Part shown: piece by piece, positions 42,178-55,200 of the stretch
Layout of the letters: each line of letters opens with the position of its first letter
Numbering within the stretch: the stretch's first letter is position 1
NCBI RefSeq assembly: GCF_964204865.1
Contig: NC_135260.1
Span: 7,750,001-7,814,000 of the forward strand
Direction of reading: 5' to 3'
Source of the DNA: Styela clava
Taxonomy: Eukaryota > Chordata > Ascidiacea > Stolidobranchia > Styelidae
DNA length: 64,000 nucleotides
Position numbers and translations under genes: made by a program
The notes under the pieces: generated by a model
What the model was told of the DNA's origin: nothing
Databases searched by the model: none
The model's input: the letters and a program-made list of their open reading frames with translations, nothing else

Positions 42178-44430
42178 ATCGCTGCTACAAATCATTAACA
42201 GATAAAGCTAAGCCGTTCATCAATTCAATATAAAGTCTCTTTATAATAAAAATACGCAAAACAAGTGAAAACATGTTGGCCGGTATGAATTATAAAAAAT
42301 GTCCAGGAAACGTGGAAATGGAGGGATCGTCCACAGAAGGTTGAAATCCGATGTTTCTGTCTGAACAAGTAGCTTAACTTAGCAAATTGCCTTGATATTT
42401 TACAATATCAATAACGCGACGATTGTTGGAAATATTACACTTTTTTTCACGTGTTTTCGTCATTTTCTCGTTAACAAATGCGAAATTGAAATTCCGAGAA
42501 CGCTACCTCCACGAAAGTAAATATTCTTTCTAACAATTTTTCATCTTTAAAATCCATGAATGAGGGAAGCCTTAGGAGGAAAGAGGAAACATGAATTGAG
42601 GAAGAAACACAACGACCACGATTGCGTTTATATTTGACTTTCAATTTCTCAAGAAACACAAGTTTTAGAGTAGCATTCATATGCAATATGCATAATTTGT
42701 TGTTACTTGTGACTTCTTCCCTTAAAATTATGTCTAAATAAACTTCGTCCTCAACAGACTGGTGGGTAAAAGCTACATGTTATTAAATATTAAATTGAAA
42801 CATTATAAAATAGTTCTTATTAATTGATTTACCTACTTTAAATTACAGTCATAAGCGACACAAATTATAATCAGCTGTTTTGACGAATATATTCTTTACG
42901 TAACAGAATTTATTATGTGAGACACGTATAGACTAAATTAAATTATTTAATTAATTAAATTGAAATTATGATCTAACAAGAATAAAATTCACAATTGCTC
43001 GTTTATTGAGCTTAATAATTTGATTAGAATTAGACGAATGGCAACAAAACACAGAAAAGTTGATGCCAAGGGTTCAATGGCGCTGAAAATATTCAAATGA
43101 AATTATTTGAGATGCAATGCAATGAGGAAATAAATCTATATTCTATTCGATAGATGTATCACTGCTTGATTTTTATTATAAAAAGTATCATCCGTTCGGT
43201 TTTCAATTTTCTAAAAATATGTGTGGCCCGCCAATGACTTGCAACCCTTAATTTTGTACCGCGAGCGACAAAAGGTTGCCGACCCCTGCGGCGGATGGCG
43301 GATATATCGTATTTTGCACATGCACAGTACTGTAATCATCTTGTTTTAAAACGCACAATAGGCGCTGTATAAAACTGGTTCAATGCCAATATTGGTTCTA
43401 TGTTATATAGACTCAACATCTGACGTGGCGATCGCGGTCGACGTGTTGGCCACCCCTGGATTACGTGAATTGCTAAATGATATTTCAGAATTGTTGCTCT
43501 GGCCTACTTTGGGGCATATCAAACAATATTATTGCGTCGCGAGGTATTATTAATCGCTGTTACAAATCATTGACAGAAAGAGATGAGCCGTTCATCAATA
43601 CAATACAAAGTCCTTTTACGATTAAAATAGACAAAACAAGTGGCCGGTATGAATTATAAACTTTTATATAAGAATTTCGAATCACTTTCATAATGTCCAT
43701 TGTCGGTGTTTATTGGATTTCCGCTCTAGGAGACTGTTATTCTCAATCTAGTGATATTGTGTTCCGCCGAAAATCAATATTGCTGTTCCGTTTCCATGGT
43801 AGCAGCATAAAACCGCAACGATCGTTGCAAAATGTCGAGTGGGTGCAATTTTAAGCGGATGATAACGAATTGGTGGATTGCGGGTCGCTTCAAGTAAGAG
43901 CGAAGATCCTCAGCGTCTACCGGCTTGTGTAAATATTTTGTTCTACATTTACAGTAAGCTCACGCCAATTTCCTATCAGTGGTAGTTTGATTTGATTGTT
44001 TTCTTATATGATCCGAACTGATGATATACCACAATAACACTCTAGACTAGCATAATATTATGCTACATACTTGCGAAATGTGCCTTGTCACTGCTTTGCT
44101 GCGGAATATCTGCTGCATTCTATTTTCTTCTGTATTACAATATCATTAAAGATACAAGACACATTTTCAAAACAAAAATAAGCATTTTATATGGTATAAC
44201 TAAGATAATGGTGAAAGGAGAGTGAAGACAATATTTGTGGAATGAATGCATGAAACGGTTCCGTTCATATCTGGCCTTCAATTTATCAAGAAACACAAGT
44301 TTTAGAGTAGTACTATACACTAAGTCAAATATGGCTATTCTAAGAAGTACCAATATATGCCTAATTTGTTGTTACCTTTGACTCCTGCCCGTAAAATTTT
44401 GTCCAAGTAAACTTCGTCCTTAAATATTAT
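42178..44430. repeat. Diverged tandem duplication with coding-like minus-strand blocks
   Basis: Blocks at 42178-42296 and 42540-42775 recur in the same order at 43551-43662 and 44215-44430. On the minus strand both copies read related peptides: DEVYLDIILREEV versus DEVYLDKILRAGV, and TLKLVFLEKLKVKYKRNR versus TLKLVFLDKLKARYERNR. Frame is kept within each block but not between blocks in both copies. Could be decayed duplicated exons or a repeat family; I do not recognise the peptide. Between the copies are transposon ends (CCGACCCCTG near 43290, CCACCCCTGG near 43455). Confidence 0.55.
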
Positions 44431-45984
44431 TCTATTGAGAGACTTTATTAACTTGAGCAGTTTGGGGCATTGTGCTACAACAGAGTAATCCAATTTATTG
44501 AGTGGAATAGATAAAAGGTCCGAATGTACCGGTAGATATTGAGATATGATCAAGTAGTGTGATGATAAAATAATTGAAAACTCGAATTCAATCAGTTTTC
44601 GATTTAAGGAACTCTGAATATTTGTAATTTTATAAAATTGACAGTATATACTAAACACTAAAATAGATTTGATAATTTATACAAATTTATGCCCTTAAAT
44701 ATTCAATATTCTAAAATCTAAATGTAGGAATGATTTTCAAATATTAAAAGCAAGCACGTACCCTACCCTACAGTGGGCCCCATTTCTGTGATTGGCATTT
44801 TCGACGTGAAATTCACAATGTTTTACCTCAAGATTCCATCGCTTTTTCTGAGCTCCTGATATCAGAAGAGACAAGTAGGACACGTGGGACACGACATTTT
44901 GGAGACACCCAGAACAGAGCTCCAACTTTTCATACTTCGCACTTTCGTCCCTTGTGCAAACTTTCGGTGCATTGGTGCACCATTGGCTAAGCGAGAGAGT
45001 GCAAAGTGAGAATTTCTACCTCATCGAAAATTACGTCCTCGTCGATATTAAATGTCACAGAAAACTATGTTTAATGAATATGAAACATACCTTATTTCTC
45101 TGAAATTGTAAACCATACGTAAATCGACCGTAAATTGGTATTAGCCTTGCATTGCAAATTTAGGAGTGGAGCCCGTTCCGTATCCTTGTAGTAGACGAAA
45201 TGGTCACATGTCCCATTTTGCCAAATATCCGTATGAGATGCGTTATTTCAGTAAAAATTTACCGTTTTTCAATACAATAGAAACTCTACCTACGAAATTG
45301 ATTCATTCCGGGAGCGCCTTAAGTTTATTAATATTTGGTGTGATGGGCGATGTAGCAATGCAGTGCAAATTTTTCATCTGATCGTCATAAATTAGTGATC
45401 TCACGCGGGATATTTGACATTATTCATCCGCGAAAAAACTTGATCGTACAAGTAGCCTGAGTGCTGTCAAATATTGAGGTCATAAAACTGCTTTTCTAGC
45501 TTCACAGAAAAAAGATAGAAAAACAGATTGAAATACATGGCAGACGATGAAAATAAATTCAAACATCTCTCTCCAGCAACAACGCTCACAAAGGGACATA
45601 AAAAAGCTTTCGATAGCTGGGTAGTGCTTCTTGCGCGTTTGAAAGACGAGGAATAATTTTCTTATTAGAGGTCCCCATAAGTCCCAGATTTGTGAAAGAC
45701 ATTAGGATTCGAATAATACCGCGAGGACCACTCGGAAATCTTCGGCGGCCACAAGTGGCCCGCGGGGCCACGGGTTGAACGACTCTGCTCTAAAGTAAAC
45801 TAAATTGCAATAAAATAAAAAATCTTCTAGTTGTGTTTGGTCACTATCGAAATGAAAGGATGAAAACAATTAATTACACAAGTAGCTTTTAGATTTATTG
45901 TCGAGGCCGCACAAACCATCTCGACAAAATTGAAATATACGATAATAATTGTAAAATATTTTCAATCAAAAACATCATCTATGT

Positions 45985-46853
45985 CAGGGTGGTCCAAGGT
46001 TGTCGGCCTCGCGGGCAACACTATTATTTTTGAATTGTTCGCGTGCCACAATAGTTCAAAGAATAGGTAGATAGTGCAATACAAAATAAACACTTCTATT
46101 GTCCAAACTCATTGATCATTACGCATTAATCGTTTATCAAGCTAAAACATGCAAAAAACACCAAAAAACTTACTGAAACGTGAAAAAATCTTACTATATC
46201 TACATTTAGTGTAAGATTTCAAATTCTTCATAACGGAGGAAGTGCCATAAGCAAATAATTTTAGATTGTCACAGACACAACTTGCAGACATATCAAGCAA
46301 GCATTGTGATATTATTCACCCCATATCCAGACAAAAATCTGTTTGAATTAGTCAGCTTTTTTTCAAACTCATGTTTACAAAATAACTTATAAATAACTAC
46401 GGATTGATTGATTACGGAATTTTATCAAATTTGAGATACAGGAGGGTAATTACTAAATTTTCTGACATATAGGCAGCATTTTTTGTAATAATGTTTAGGC
46501 TGGATACAAAAAAATACCCAGCAGGAATTATATTGTTCGGCCATAGCATTAATATTTAGTTATCAGGCATAGCCAACCTAGGCTAATAGATTCCTCATTT
46601 TTTGTTTTCTATGAAGCCTATTTTTGTTAGCATATATTACCGACCAACAAAAAAATTAAAAGCCAGTTAATAATTTAGACTAGCCAAGCACATTATTCAA
46701 CTTCGCTAGTTGCCACAGATACCATAACACTAGTTAATTCAGTGACATCAGTGATGTAACAATATGTCAAAAGATTTTTTTGGTTATTTTTTTGACGAAA
46801 CAACACCAAATGCTTCGCTGGCCACAGACAATAAAGCCGTTTGGACCACCCTG
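45985..46853. mobile_element. Non-autonomous hAT element, 869 bp
   Basis: Ends CAGGGTGGTCCAA and the complement TTGGACCACCCTG, flanked by ATCTATGT on both sides (45977-45984 and 46854-46861). No intact transposase frame. Confidence 0.92.
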
Positions 46854-47002
46854 ATCTATGTGTTATAAACACTTTATGTAGACCCTTTTTGAAATTCCTT
46901 AACATCGGCTGTAATTTGAAGGAATATTTTTGCGAAAATAATTTTCGTAATTTGGATTTTTCGTATCGAGAGCCTTTAGTAGGTAGGGTTTTTACTGTAA
47001 TG

Positions 47003-47490
47003 AACGTTTTCCCGACCTTGGCCCCTAAAATATACTCCCTATATTTTATCATTGCGAAATTTTCAGCGCTGATTTTGACAGTGTTTAGAGAGTTGACGCT
47101 TACAGACTGGCCCATGTGTTCAAAACTATCATTTTTATTCAAAACAATAATCAACGTATCGATTATGGTAACGGATAGCTCATTTGAGGCTCGTCTATCG
47201 AAGCGTTTGAGGTATCAATATTTGAATTATTGTAACTAAACTGAAGATCCTCGGAAGACATAATGACCATTAAGTTATTCGAAATACAGCTATTTTTTGG
47301 AATCACAATTAAAAACGACTAACACGCAGCCCCACCGAAAGGCAAAAGTAGTAATGTTTATCTGTCCGAGCAAAAGAAGTGTCTGAGCAACGCCATTAAT
47401 TCCAATTGTGACGTCAATGATGATCTATTCTGACCTGTAATGTTGCGGAAATAAACAAGGAAATCGATGCTCGGACATACATTTTCGGCA
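47003..47490. mobile_element. Diverged relative of the TGGACCTTTCCC MITE
   Basis: TTTTCCCGACCTTGGCCCC, then TATTTTATCATTGCGAAATTT, and near the other end AAATCGATGCTCGGAC match the order of blocks in 10364-10863. Termini are degraded. Confidence 0.55.
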
Positions 47491-47559
47491 ACACTGTTTT
47501 TATTTTGCCGAGCATGACCACCTCTTTGACCCACGCCTGCCTATCCTTTCAATGTGCTA

Positions 47560-49296
47560 TCTCGAATTCGAAACTCAATGTTAAAAGATTGCCTAAATAT
47601 CAGCTACAATAATCACCTTAATTATAACTGCAAAATTGAGAAAGCGTTAAGAACATTTGGTAGATTAATAATACTTGAAGCAAGTCAAAAACATATCACT
47701 GATCAAAGGTATCAATCCTATACTAAGTAGTATCCAAGTCATGTAATAAATAAAAAGTACGGTTAACGCGCTTCACTGCCGTTAACGATTTCTGAAGAAT
47801 TGAGTATAAGTACTTCTCTATGAAGGATATACGTTAAACTGAGTCTTAAATAATGTGCGTAGGTAGATCAACATACGAGAATAGGTAAGCCCTATGGCAG
47901 TGATTCCCAACCTGTGGTAGGCCTTCCAGGTGGTACGCGAGTACATTCTGTTCGTTATTCGACCAAAGGGAGTTCTTAGTTGGGATGGGGTTGACGTATT
48001 TTCCCCCGCATATGTAACGCCATAGAATGTATAGATTAGATGCGAGCACATATTCACCTTTAGCCTAGCTAGACTCAGTCTAGACTTAGAGTGATCCCAT
48101 CGTTGCGGTTATTGCGTATAAACCGATTTATCAAAATGGTAAATTTCGTTAAAACGTCTGCTCAAAATATTCAACTCTTTAACCTGATTTGTGAACAGCT
48201 AAGACGAAACAAAAAGATTGTCCCTCTGGCTTAGCATGGTCTGCTCGTTCTCACGCTACTTCACGGTTGCTAATTTCTCATTCTCGAGTAGTGCGAGCAA
48301 GGATTGTACCACTGGCTATTGCAAACTACAGTACTGAGGAATTGAAAAATAGTGGTTTCGATATGCCTAGGCAATGTGTAGTCGGTGGTTGCACCAAAGC
48401 TAGCTTAAAGTACGATTTCGACATTATTTTCGAGAGAAAATACAAAGTGTCTTTCGTGCTTTTTATTAATGCTATATTTGCTTGCAAAGTAAGAATGAAA
48501 AATAAATTATATGTATAACTTTTTCGAAATAATGTTTAAAGACACCAAATAGATGATTATTAGCTCCAATGACGTTCCTAGCAATAAACGTGATTAAACG
48601 TCGAAAATTATAAAAACTTTGTGTAAACGTTTTTTTTTACGTTTATTTACATCTGATTTGGGCCGCACAAGAATAAATTGTTCTTGTAAGAAAGGTATAA
48701 ACTTTCCAAGAGAAATGTCTTGATTATTTTTGAGACGCATCAACTAATATCTAATATGAAAAAAAAATCGTGAATCAAAGTTTAACAACTAGCTGCGAAT
48801 TATATGCATGGAAGTTATATTAAAAGTATTATACAATCAAATGTAAAATACAAACAAATAATTTAGATTATTATTATTAATGCACGAATGTAATTACGTT
48901 ATTACCTGAATATTTATTTCATGCGATGTTTATACACAAAAAGCCGTAAACTTTACCTTCCGCCGATAATTTCTAATATCAAGGTATTTCGAGTAAAAAT
49001 TTATTACTTTTAATATTAGTATAAAGTTTTTAAATGACAATGCTACATTATTTGCATTTGTGTTTTGACATTTATATATGTACTCAAACAAAAGCATAGC
49101 TTAAAAATCAAAAATAATCCATATCAAATAAGAAATGATTAAAATAATGCCTGTGAAGTTGTACAATTTTATCAACATATTTTGAACGTATTTTTTGTAT
49201 CATGGTGGAAAAAAAATCATATAAAAAGTGAATATGTATTCTCTTTTGTCGCAACTGGTTCACGGCATTCTCGTGGACAGTTCCACTATATCACCG
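47560..49296. other. Gene-poor DNA downstream of the receptor gene
   Basis: Contains a transposon left end near 47899 (CAGTGATTCCCAACC), the THAP-like stretch at 48362-48430, and AT-rich sequence holding the receptor 3' untranslated region next to 49297. Confidence 0.4.
48362..48430 (+). pseudogene. Possible THAP zinc-finger start fragment
   Basis: Reads MPRQCVVGGCTKASLKYDF, which resembles the first residues of a THAP C2CH finger (MP..C...GC). The remainder of the finger is not found in frame, so this is at best a fragment, perhaps from a transposon-derived gene. Confidence 0.3.
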
Positions 49297-52200
49297 TCAC
49301 ATATTTGCCATGTCATCTTGCTTCCGTATTCCTGCGGTTGGTGATTGTTGAATCCCCACGCCGATTGCACTCTTTCGAGTTCCTGATCTTCTATGAGCTT
49401 CCATTCGGTCGATTTCATCTAACATTAAACTTGTGATTATCAGTTGATTTTTTTAACTCATTAGAAATAAAACTCAATTAATAAAATATATAATTAATGC
49501 ATATATATATATATAGCAAGTTTTTAATAAAAGGCGAAATCAAATCTAAGATATGCTTTACCTTTCACCCGGCGCCTACAGAATGTTGAACTTAATTTTT
49601 TCAATACAACTGAAGGCTCCAAATAGTAGATTACTGGATTAAATGCACTGTTGATGGGGATCAAGAAAAGAGAAATTGCAAGGTAGCCATCCAGTGATAT
49701 ATCAATGCCTAAATGAATATGTGAAAAAGCGATAAACATAAAATTGATTGTATATATATACGAAAATATGCAAGATAGTCGAGATAGTTGATAATATGAC
49801 AATTTCGGTGCATAGAAGGCTATGAATACAAATCTGCTGAGTAATTTTGAAATGATAAGAATAAGTTATGCGTATAAAAATACATTAATTTGGTGGATTG
49901 GGAAATTTTCGACTTGAGATTAGAGTATTTATTTATCTTGCAGAAATGAGGTGGAAATATTTGCTTATTATTAAAGTGTAAAGTACTTGGCTACGTACCT
50001 CTCAAGTAAGCCAAGTGGGAGATTTATTTCAACCTACATGGAAAACAACTTGAACCGTGCTTTTGAGAACATGGGCGCAACTATTTGCTCATTATTGCAG
50101 TATAAACTATAGTTTACTGGGTATAAAGCACAAGCCAATCGTCAATATAGCCTTTCCACCTACCGATCACTTGTAAAATTCCCATAATGCAAACTGGCAT
50201 CCAGCAGCAAAAGTCCGTTAACAAGATGAAGCTGATTTTTTTTTGCAAAGCCTTAGATCTGCCTGAACTAGTTGATTCCACGGCTAGGTTGGTTTCTACA
50301 GATTTCCTTAAAACACAATAATCTTTACATCTGTTGTAGAAATATTTTATCAATTATATTTCGACGTTATTATGTTTTTAATTACCGGTAGGCAAGATAA
50401 AAACGCAGATATTTTAATCAATAATCTGCAACATATTGATTTATGCAGTCAACTATTTCAGATCAAAATGGTTGTCTCGTCCTAAACTTGCAAAAATAGA
50501 ACATTGTTTTTCAACCTATGGGTCGCGTCACAAAACTGGGTCGACTCAAAATTCCCTTGGGTCCCTTGTTTTTCCAAAAATTTCATTTATTGATTTAAAT
50601 TTATATATATTGAATTTGTTTATTTGATTTTGATTTGGTATTGAAGTGTTACTCAGTTGTATATGTGGGAAGTATGTCAGTGTGAAGACGTCGGAAGGAT
50701 CTATTTTGCTCAAGTAAAGCCACACTACGGGTTTAAACTTGCTGAGAGCAAACGAGCACAATATTCCTAACTTTAAAGTAATTTCTGGTAAAATAAATTT
50801 CATGTAAAAACGATAGTTTTGTATTATTAATCAAATTTTTTGCCATACAAGCACTACATACCGCATATAGTTTAACAAATCCTTCGGTCGCGTAATTTTA
50901 CAAAATTTCTTTTTTAAACAATTTGGGTCGCTTGAAAAAAAGATTGGGAACCATTGAACTTGAAGTAGACATACATCTGTTTACCTGTATATTATGACGT
51001 AACTAATGAAAATAACGAAGAAAGAGGAGAAATTTATCAACATAAATATGAGCGAATAACCCCATGATTTGTTTGTTTTGGGGTCCGGGAGCAAACGAGG
51101 GAGACAAACGCTGTGTGCTGAGTAATATCCAAATTTCTTAACTATTGTGTAGTTTGGATTTATTTGCATTGCAAAATGTTCAAGCATATCCCAGGATCCA
51201 GTAATTCTGAAAAGCAAAAGAATAAAGCACATATATATAAGAATTGTTAAATATTTTGTAGAACGATTCTTTGGGAAAATAGCAATTGTCAGGATATTGT
51301 AGAAAGTAGCAGAGTACCCCCGTTTTGAGCTGATCATCTTTACAGTGTTAAAAGAATTCACACCTTGTTGTAGTAACAGCTACCCTGCCAATATCTTCCT
51401 AACTTGACCTTTCGGACAGCACGTTATGGACCACCGGGAGATTTGAAAGTATAGCATGAGAAACAGCTGATAGAATGATTTAAAATAACTTGTGAGTCTA
51501 AAAGGAAACATCGTCTGAATACGAGCTCATCTATTTTGACACTTTGATGACCCATAATAGTTGAACTGAACAGTCATCTATCTATTGCTCTGTGTTTCCT
51601 CAAAAATAAAACCTAGCCTGAATTTTAATAATAATTTTAGTAATAAGACCTCCCCTTAGAATAAGACCTAGTGGAGATTTTAACTTGGTTGGCAAATTCG
51701 TGGAACAAAATCACAGACGACTTTGTTAATTAACAACGCACTGAAATCGGTCTACCTAGATAGGAAATTCTCATTCAATGAGGTCTTTATAGCTCGACAT
51801 GAAACTGTAGGTTCAAATATTTGCCAGAAAATTCAGTTTAATAAAATTTTCGTTCAAAATTTATGAATTTAGTGACTTGCGAGACATTCCAATGGAGGAT
51901 GATATGGCCTTTTTTGGATTCTATGTTTAGCAGCTTTTTTTAAAATAAAAACGTGTTATTTATAAGTAAATTTATACCGGTTTTCCTATTTTGTGTATTT
52001 GAAAATCTCCTAATTCTTTAACTCTGTAATTATGTTTTAAAAAAATGAAAATAAAACATCCCCCGAAAATAAGCCCCAGTGTTATTTTTTGACAGAAAAT
52101 TGGGGGAAACACGGTAATGTAAATGTTCCATTTTCACCCATTGATATGTTTGAATTGACACTTATTAGATGGTTACGTCTCCTTCAATTGACGATAATTT

Positions 52201-55200
52201 ACATCAATTGATCTAATTTGATTTAAGGATAACGATGGTAAATGGATGTTAAAATGTAAAATCGTTTACGTGGAATTATTATTGTTGATAATTCCTGTCA
52301 CGAGAAACCAATTGTTCAGTTCATCAACTTCAATACTTTTGACAGTTGCAAAAAACGGATTGTCAGCAAACCTGTAACCAAGAAAACATAGTTCGTTTGT
52401 ATTAGGCTATTAAATATAGGAATGGGATAGATTTTTCACTCGCAGTCTAGTCGTTTTAAATCATGACATGAATTGGTATGTATATAAATCTTTTCTACTC
52501 TAATTCGCATTTGGGATAAATCAAATACATCTTTCATTCCAAAACTCTATATAATTTTATAGGGAAAGTCAACTAGTCCTATAGGCTGTGAAAAACAGTT
52601 ATCAATAATGAGAATAGAGTTTTAAAATGAGACTTTAGACGACCTGGATATATCGTTTCGAATACGGAATTTCTATTCATGCAACATTTTCAAAAATTGA
52701 CTACTGGCTTAGACCAGAGTAGGAAAAAAATGGAATTTTCATATTTGGGCTATTCCAAGTGACAGTACAGGACAATTCCAGAAATTTAGCATGTTGTTGG
52801 ATGCAATATATTTTCACATTTTCAGCTACATGTTTTGTTTCATTTTTCAATCAGTTGCTTTATTGAATAGGTAAAAAATTGCACAAAAATTACACCCAAG
52901 ACTTACTTAGTAGATACAAAAATATAGTAAAATATAGCGTGACACTACAGAACGGCAAATCCACCATGCACTAACAGTACGTTGTGTTGTGCTGTAAATT
53001 TTTGCGATGGTACAGCAGAAGCCCATGATATTTTCTGGTACAGTAGCCGAACAACCCATCTATGTGTTGCTCAAGTTACTTAATGTAACACTGTAAATCC
53101 ATGTCAATAATGTGCATATTGTATGTGACACTACAGGACATTTTTCCACTTCGGAATAGCGGCCTCTATCATCTCTTAAAATTCTGGTAATAAATCGTTA
53201 AATGGGTGAAGAAATGTCCTACAGCACTGCAAACATTTAAACTTTATTAACCTAAATCCAGTGCGTCAATTTCATATGAAATAACTGTACCACACAATCA
53301 AACACTTTGTGTCAGGAATCATCACAAAATATGTCAATTACACCAAAATTTCTACATTTCAGGCCATTTTTTATAAACCATCAAAAACCTGGGTGAAATT
53401 TTAAATGGTTCGATGAAAAGAATGCAGTCCAATAAAATTCCAATGCCTTTTGATATCAAAAATAAAAAAAAATACTTTCACTACACTTTTTGAAAAATTG
53501 ATGGAATTCAACTTTTGCTTGGAATGGCCCATATATATATATATTCCGAGAAAGAGGAAAGCCGATAAGGCGGCTTAATCATATGACGAACCAATGCCCC
53601 TCGTCCGGTTACCACTTCCTGTCGGGTATGCGAGTAGCTAACCAGTTATTATTATTTATTTTATTTTTCGGAAGCATGGACTTGATGTTAGAGGAAGCCG
53701 CACTTCCGCAATAAAATGAATGACGCAATAATAAAGTCCGCCACACCACACGTACCTGACACTATCAATGAAATAATCTTCAAAAACTGCAAAGGGGAGT
53801 AGCGGAAATAAGGCAAGGATGATTGAAGTAATCCAAGATAATGCTATAATTTTAAAGAACCAATTCAGTGGAAATCTCTCGAATGATCTGCAAAGTTGAA
53901 GATTGTTTTATAATTAACAAGAAAACATGAACAAAAACAAACCGGTATTTATCTTCGGTATTTTGGTTTCGCATAGTTCGTTTCTTCGAAAGCTTCAAAA
54001 CATGATTTCACTTTTGCAAAAATGAGTTTCATGTGATTCAAATAGCATGCTTGCTTATGGTATAACTAAGTTTCCCTTATGCTGCTTTTATAAACATTTA
54101 AAATGTAATATAAAAAGCCAAAGTTGCATTTTGAATTAAAGACGAATGATCACAACTAAAATCTCCTGCATTTAGTTACAAAATTGGGTACTCCCGTAGT
54201 GTGTGTACCATGTTCGGGTTAGGCCATATTTTCATTCCGATTTTTTTTTTTGGTTTTATTACGAGTTCGGGGACTGTCTGTGTTAGCCAAGTGAATATAC
54301 CCAGTAGTGGGATTCAGCCGGTTTGCACCGGCTCTATATAACCGTCTCACGAAATTTTATGAGATCAGCGAACCGGTTAGCATTACATGACTTTTTTGTA
54401 ACAGAACCGCCTGAAAATTCGACATTTGTATGTGGAACCAGCTGACAAAAAATTTGAATCCCACCACTGAATATACCCTGCCCATAGGCTTCTGTCCCTT
54501 TACACAACTTGATGTAAAGTATACGAACAAAATTAGTTACCTCCATATTGGTACACATAATTCTGGAGCGCCCAAAATTGTATCAAATTTGACTTACTTT
54601 AATATTGTTCTTGATCTGAAAGAACTAAGCAAAATTAATGTAAAAACTGACGATTCTGAACCGATGACTAAAATAGCTCCGAGAGCTGAACAAGTTATTC
54701 CACTTCGCCATTCCTGGTCCTCTTGGCAATAATGACCGGAAGATATATGAGATTGGATGCAGATAGAAAGGTTGTATATCTGATAAGCATGAAAATCGGA
54801 AAAGTTATGAAGATAGGATTTTCAAATGTATTCCGGGGGAGAAGAAGGTCGATATGACGACTTTATCATATGACATACTACGGCCTCTGGTCCGGTTACC
54901 ATTCAATGTTGAGTAAGGGATTACTTAGCCAGATGCATGAAATTGATGGTGGGAAAAGCCGTAACCGACCAGCGATTACGTGAACCACTCTACAGCAGTG
55001 AGGAGTCCAGAAATCCTTTTGCACATAATTACCCTTCACGGTTTTCAAACTCACACAGGGTAATCGGAGGTGCGATAGCAAGCGTACTTCTAACACTTAA
55101 CACAATTCACTATATCGCCGAGCGCATAACATTTCTCATAATGAATAAGGTATAGCTTCGACTTTAAGAAACACATGCTTACCCCAACTAATAGATCAGA

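Noticed and set aside
44737-44925. 62-codon minus-strand frame near 44.8 kb with acceptor- and donor-like sites
   Set aside because: The splice-bounded part would be only about 30 bases and matches no family, so support is too weak.
46693-47239. Overlapping open frames of about 130-150 codons on both strands
   Set aside because: They span the right end of a hAT element and a decayed MITE; the frames follow transposon sequence, not a gene.
47899-47945. Left end of a hAT element (CAGTGATTCCCAACC)
   Set aside because: No matching right end or target duplication could be found nearby.
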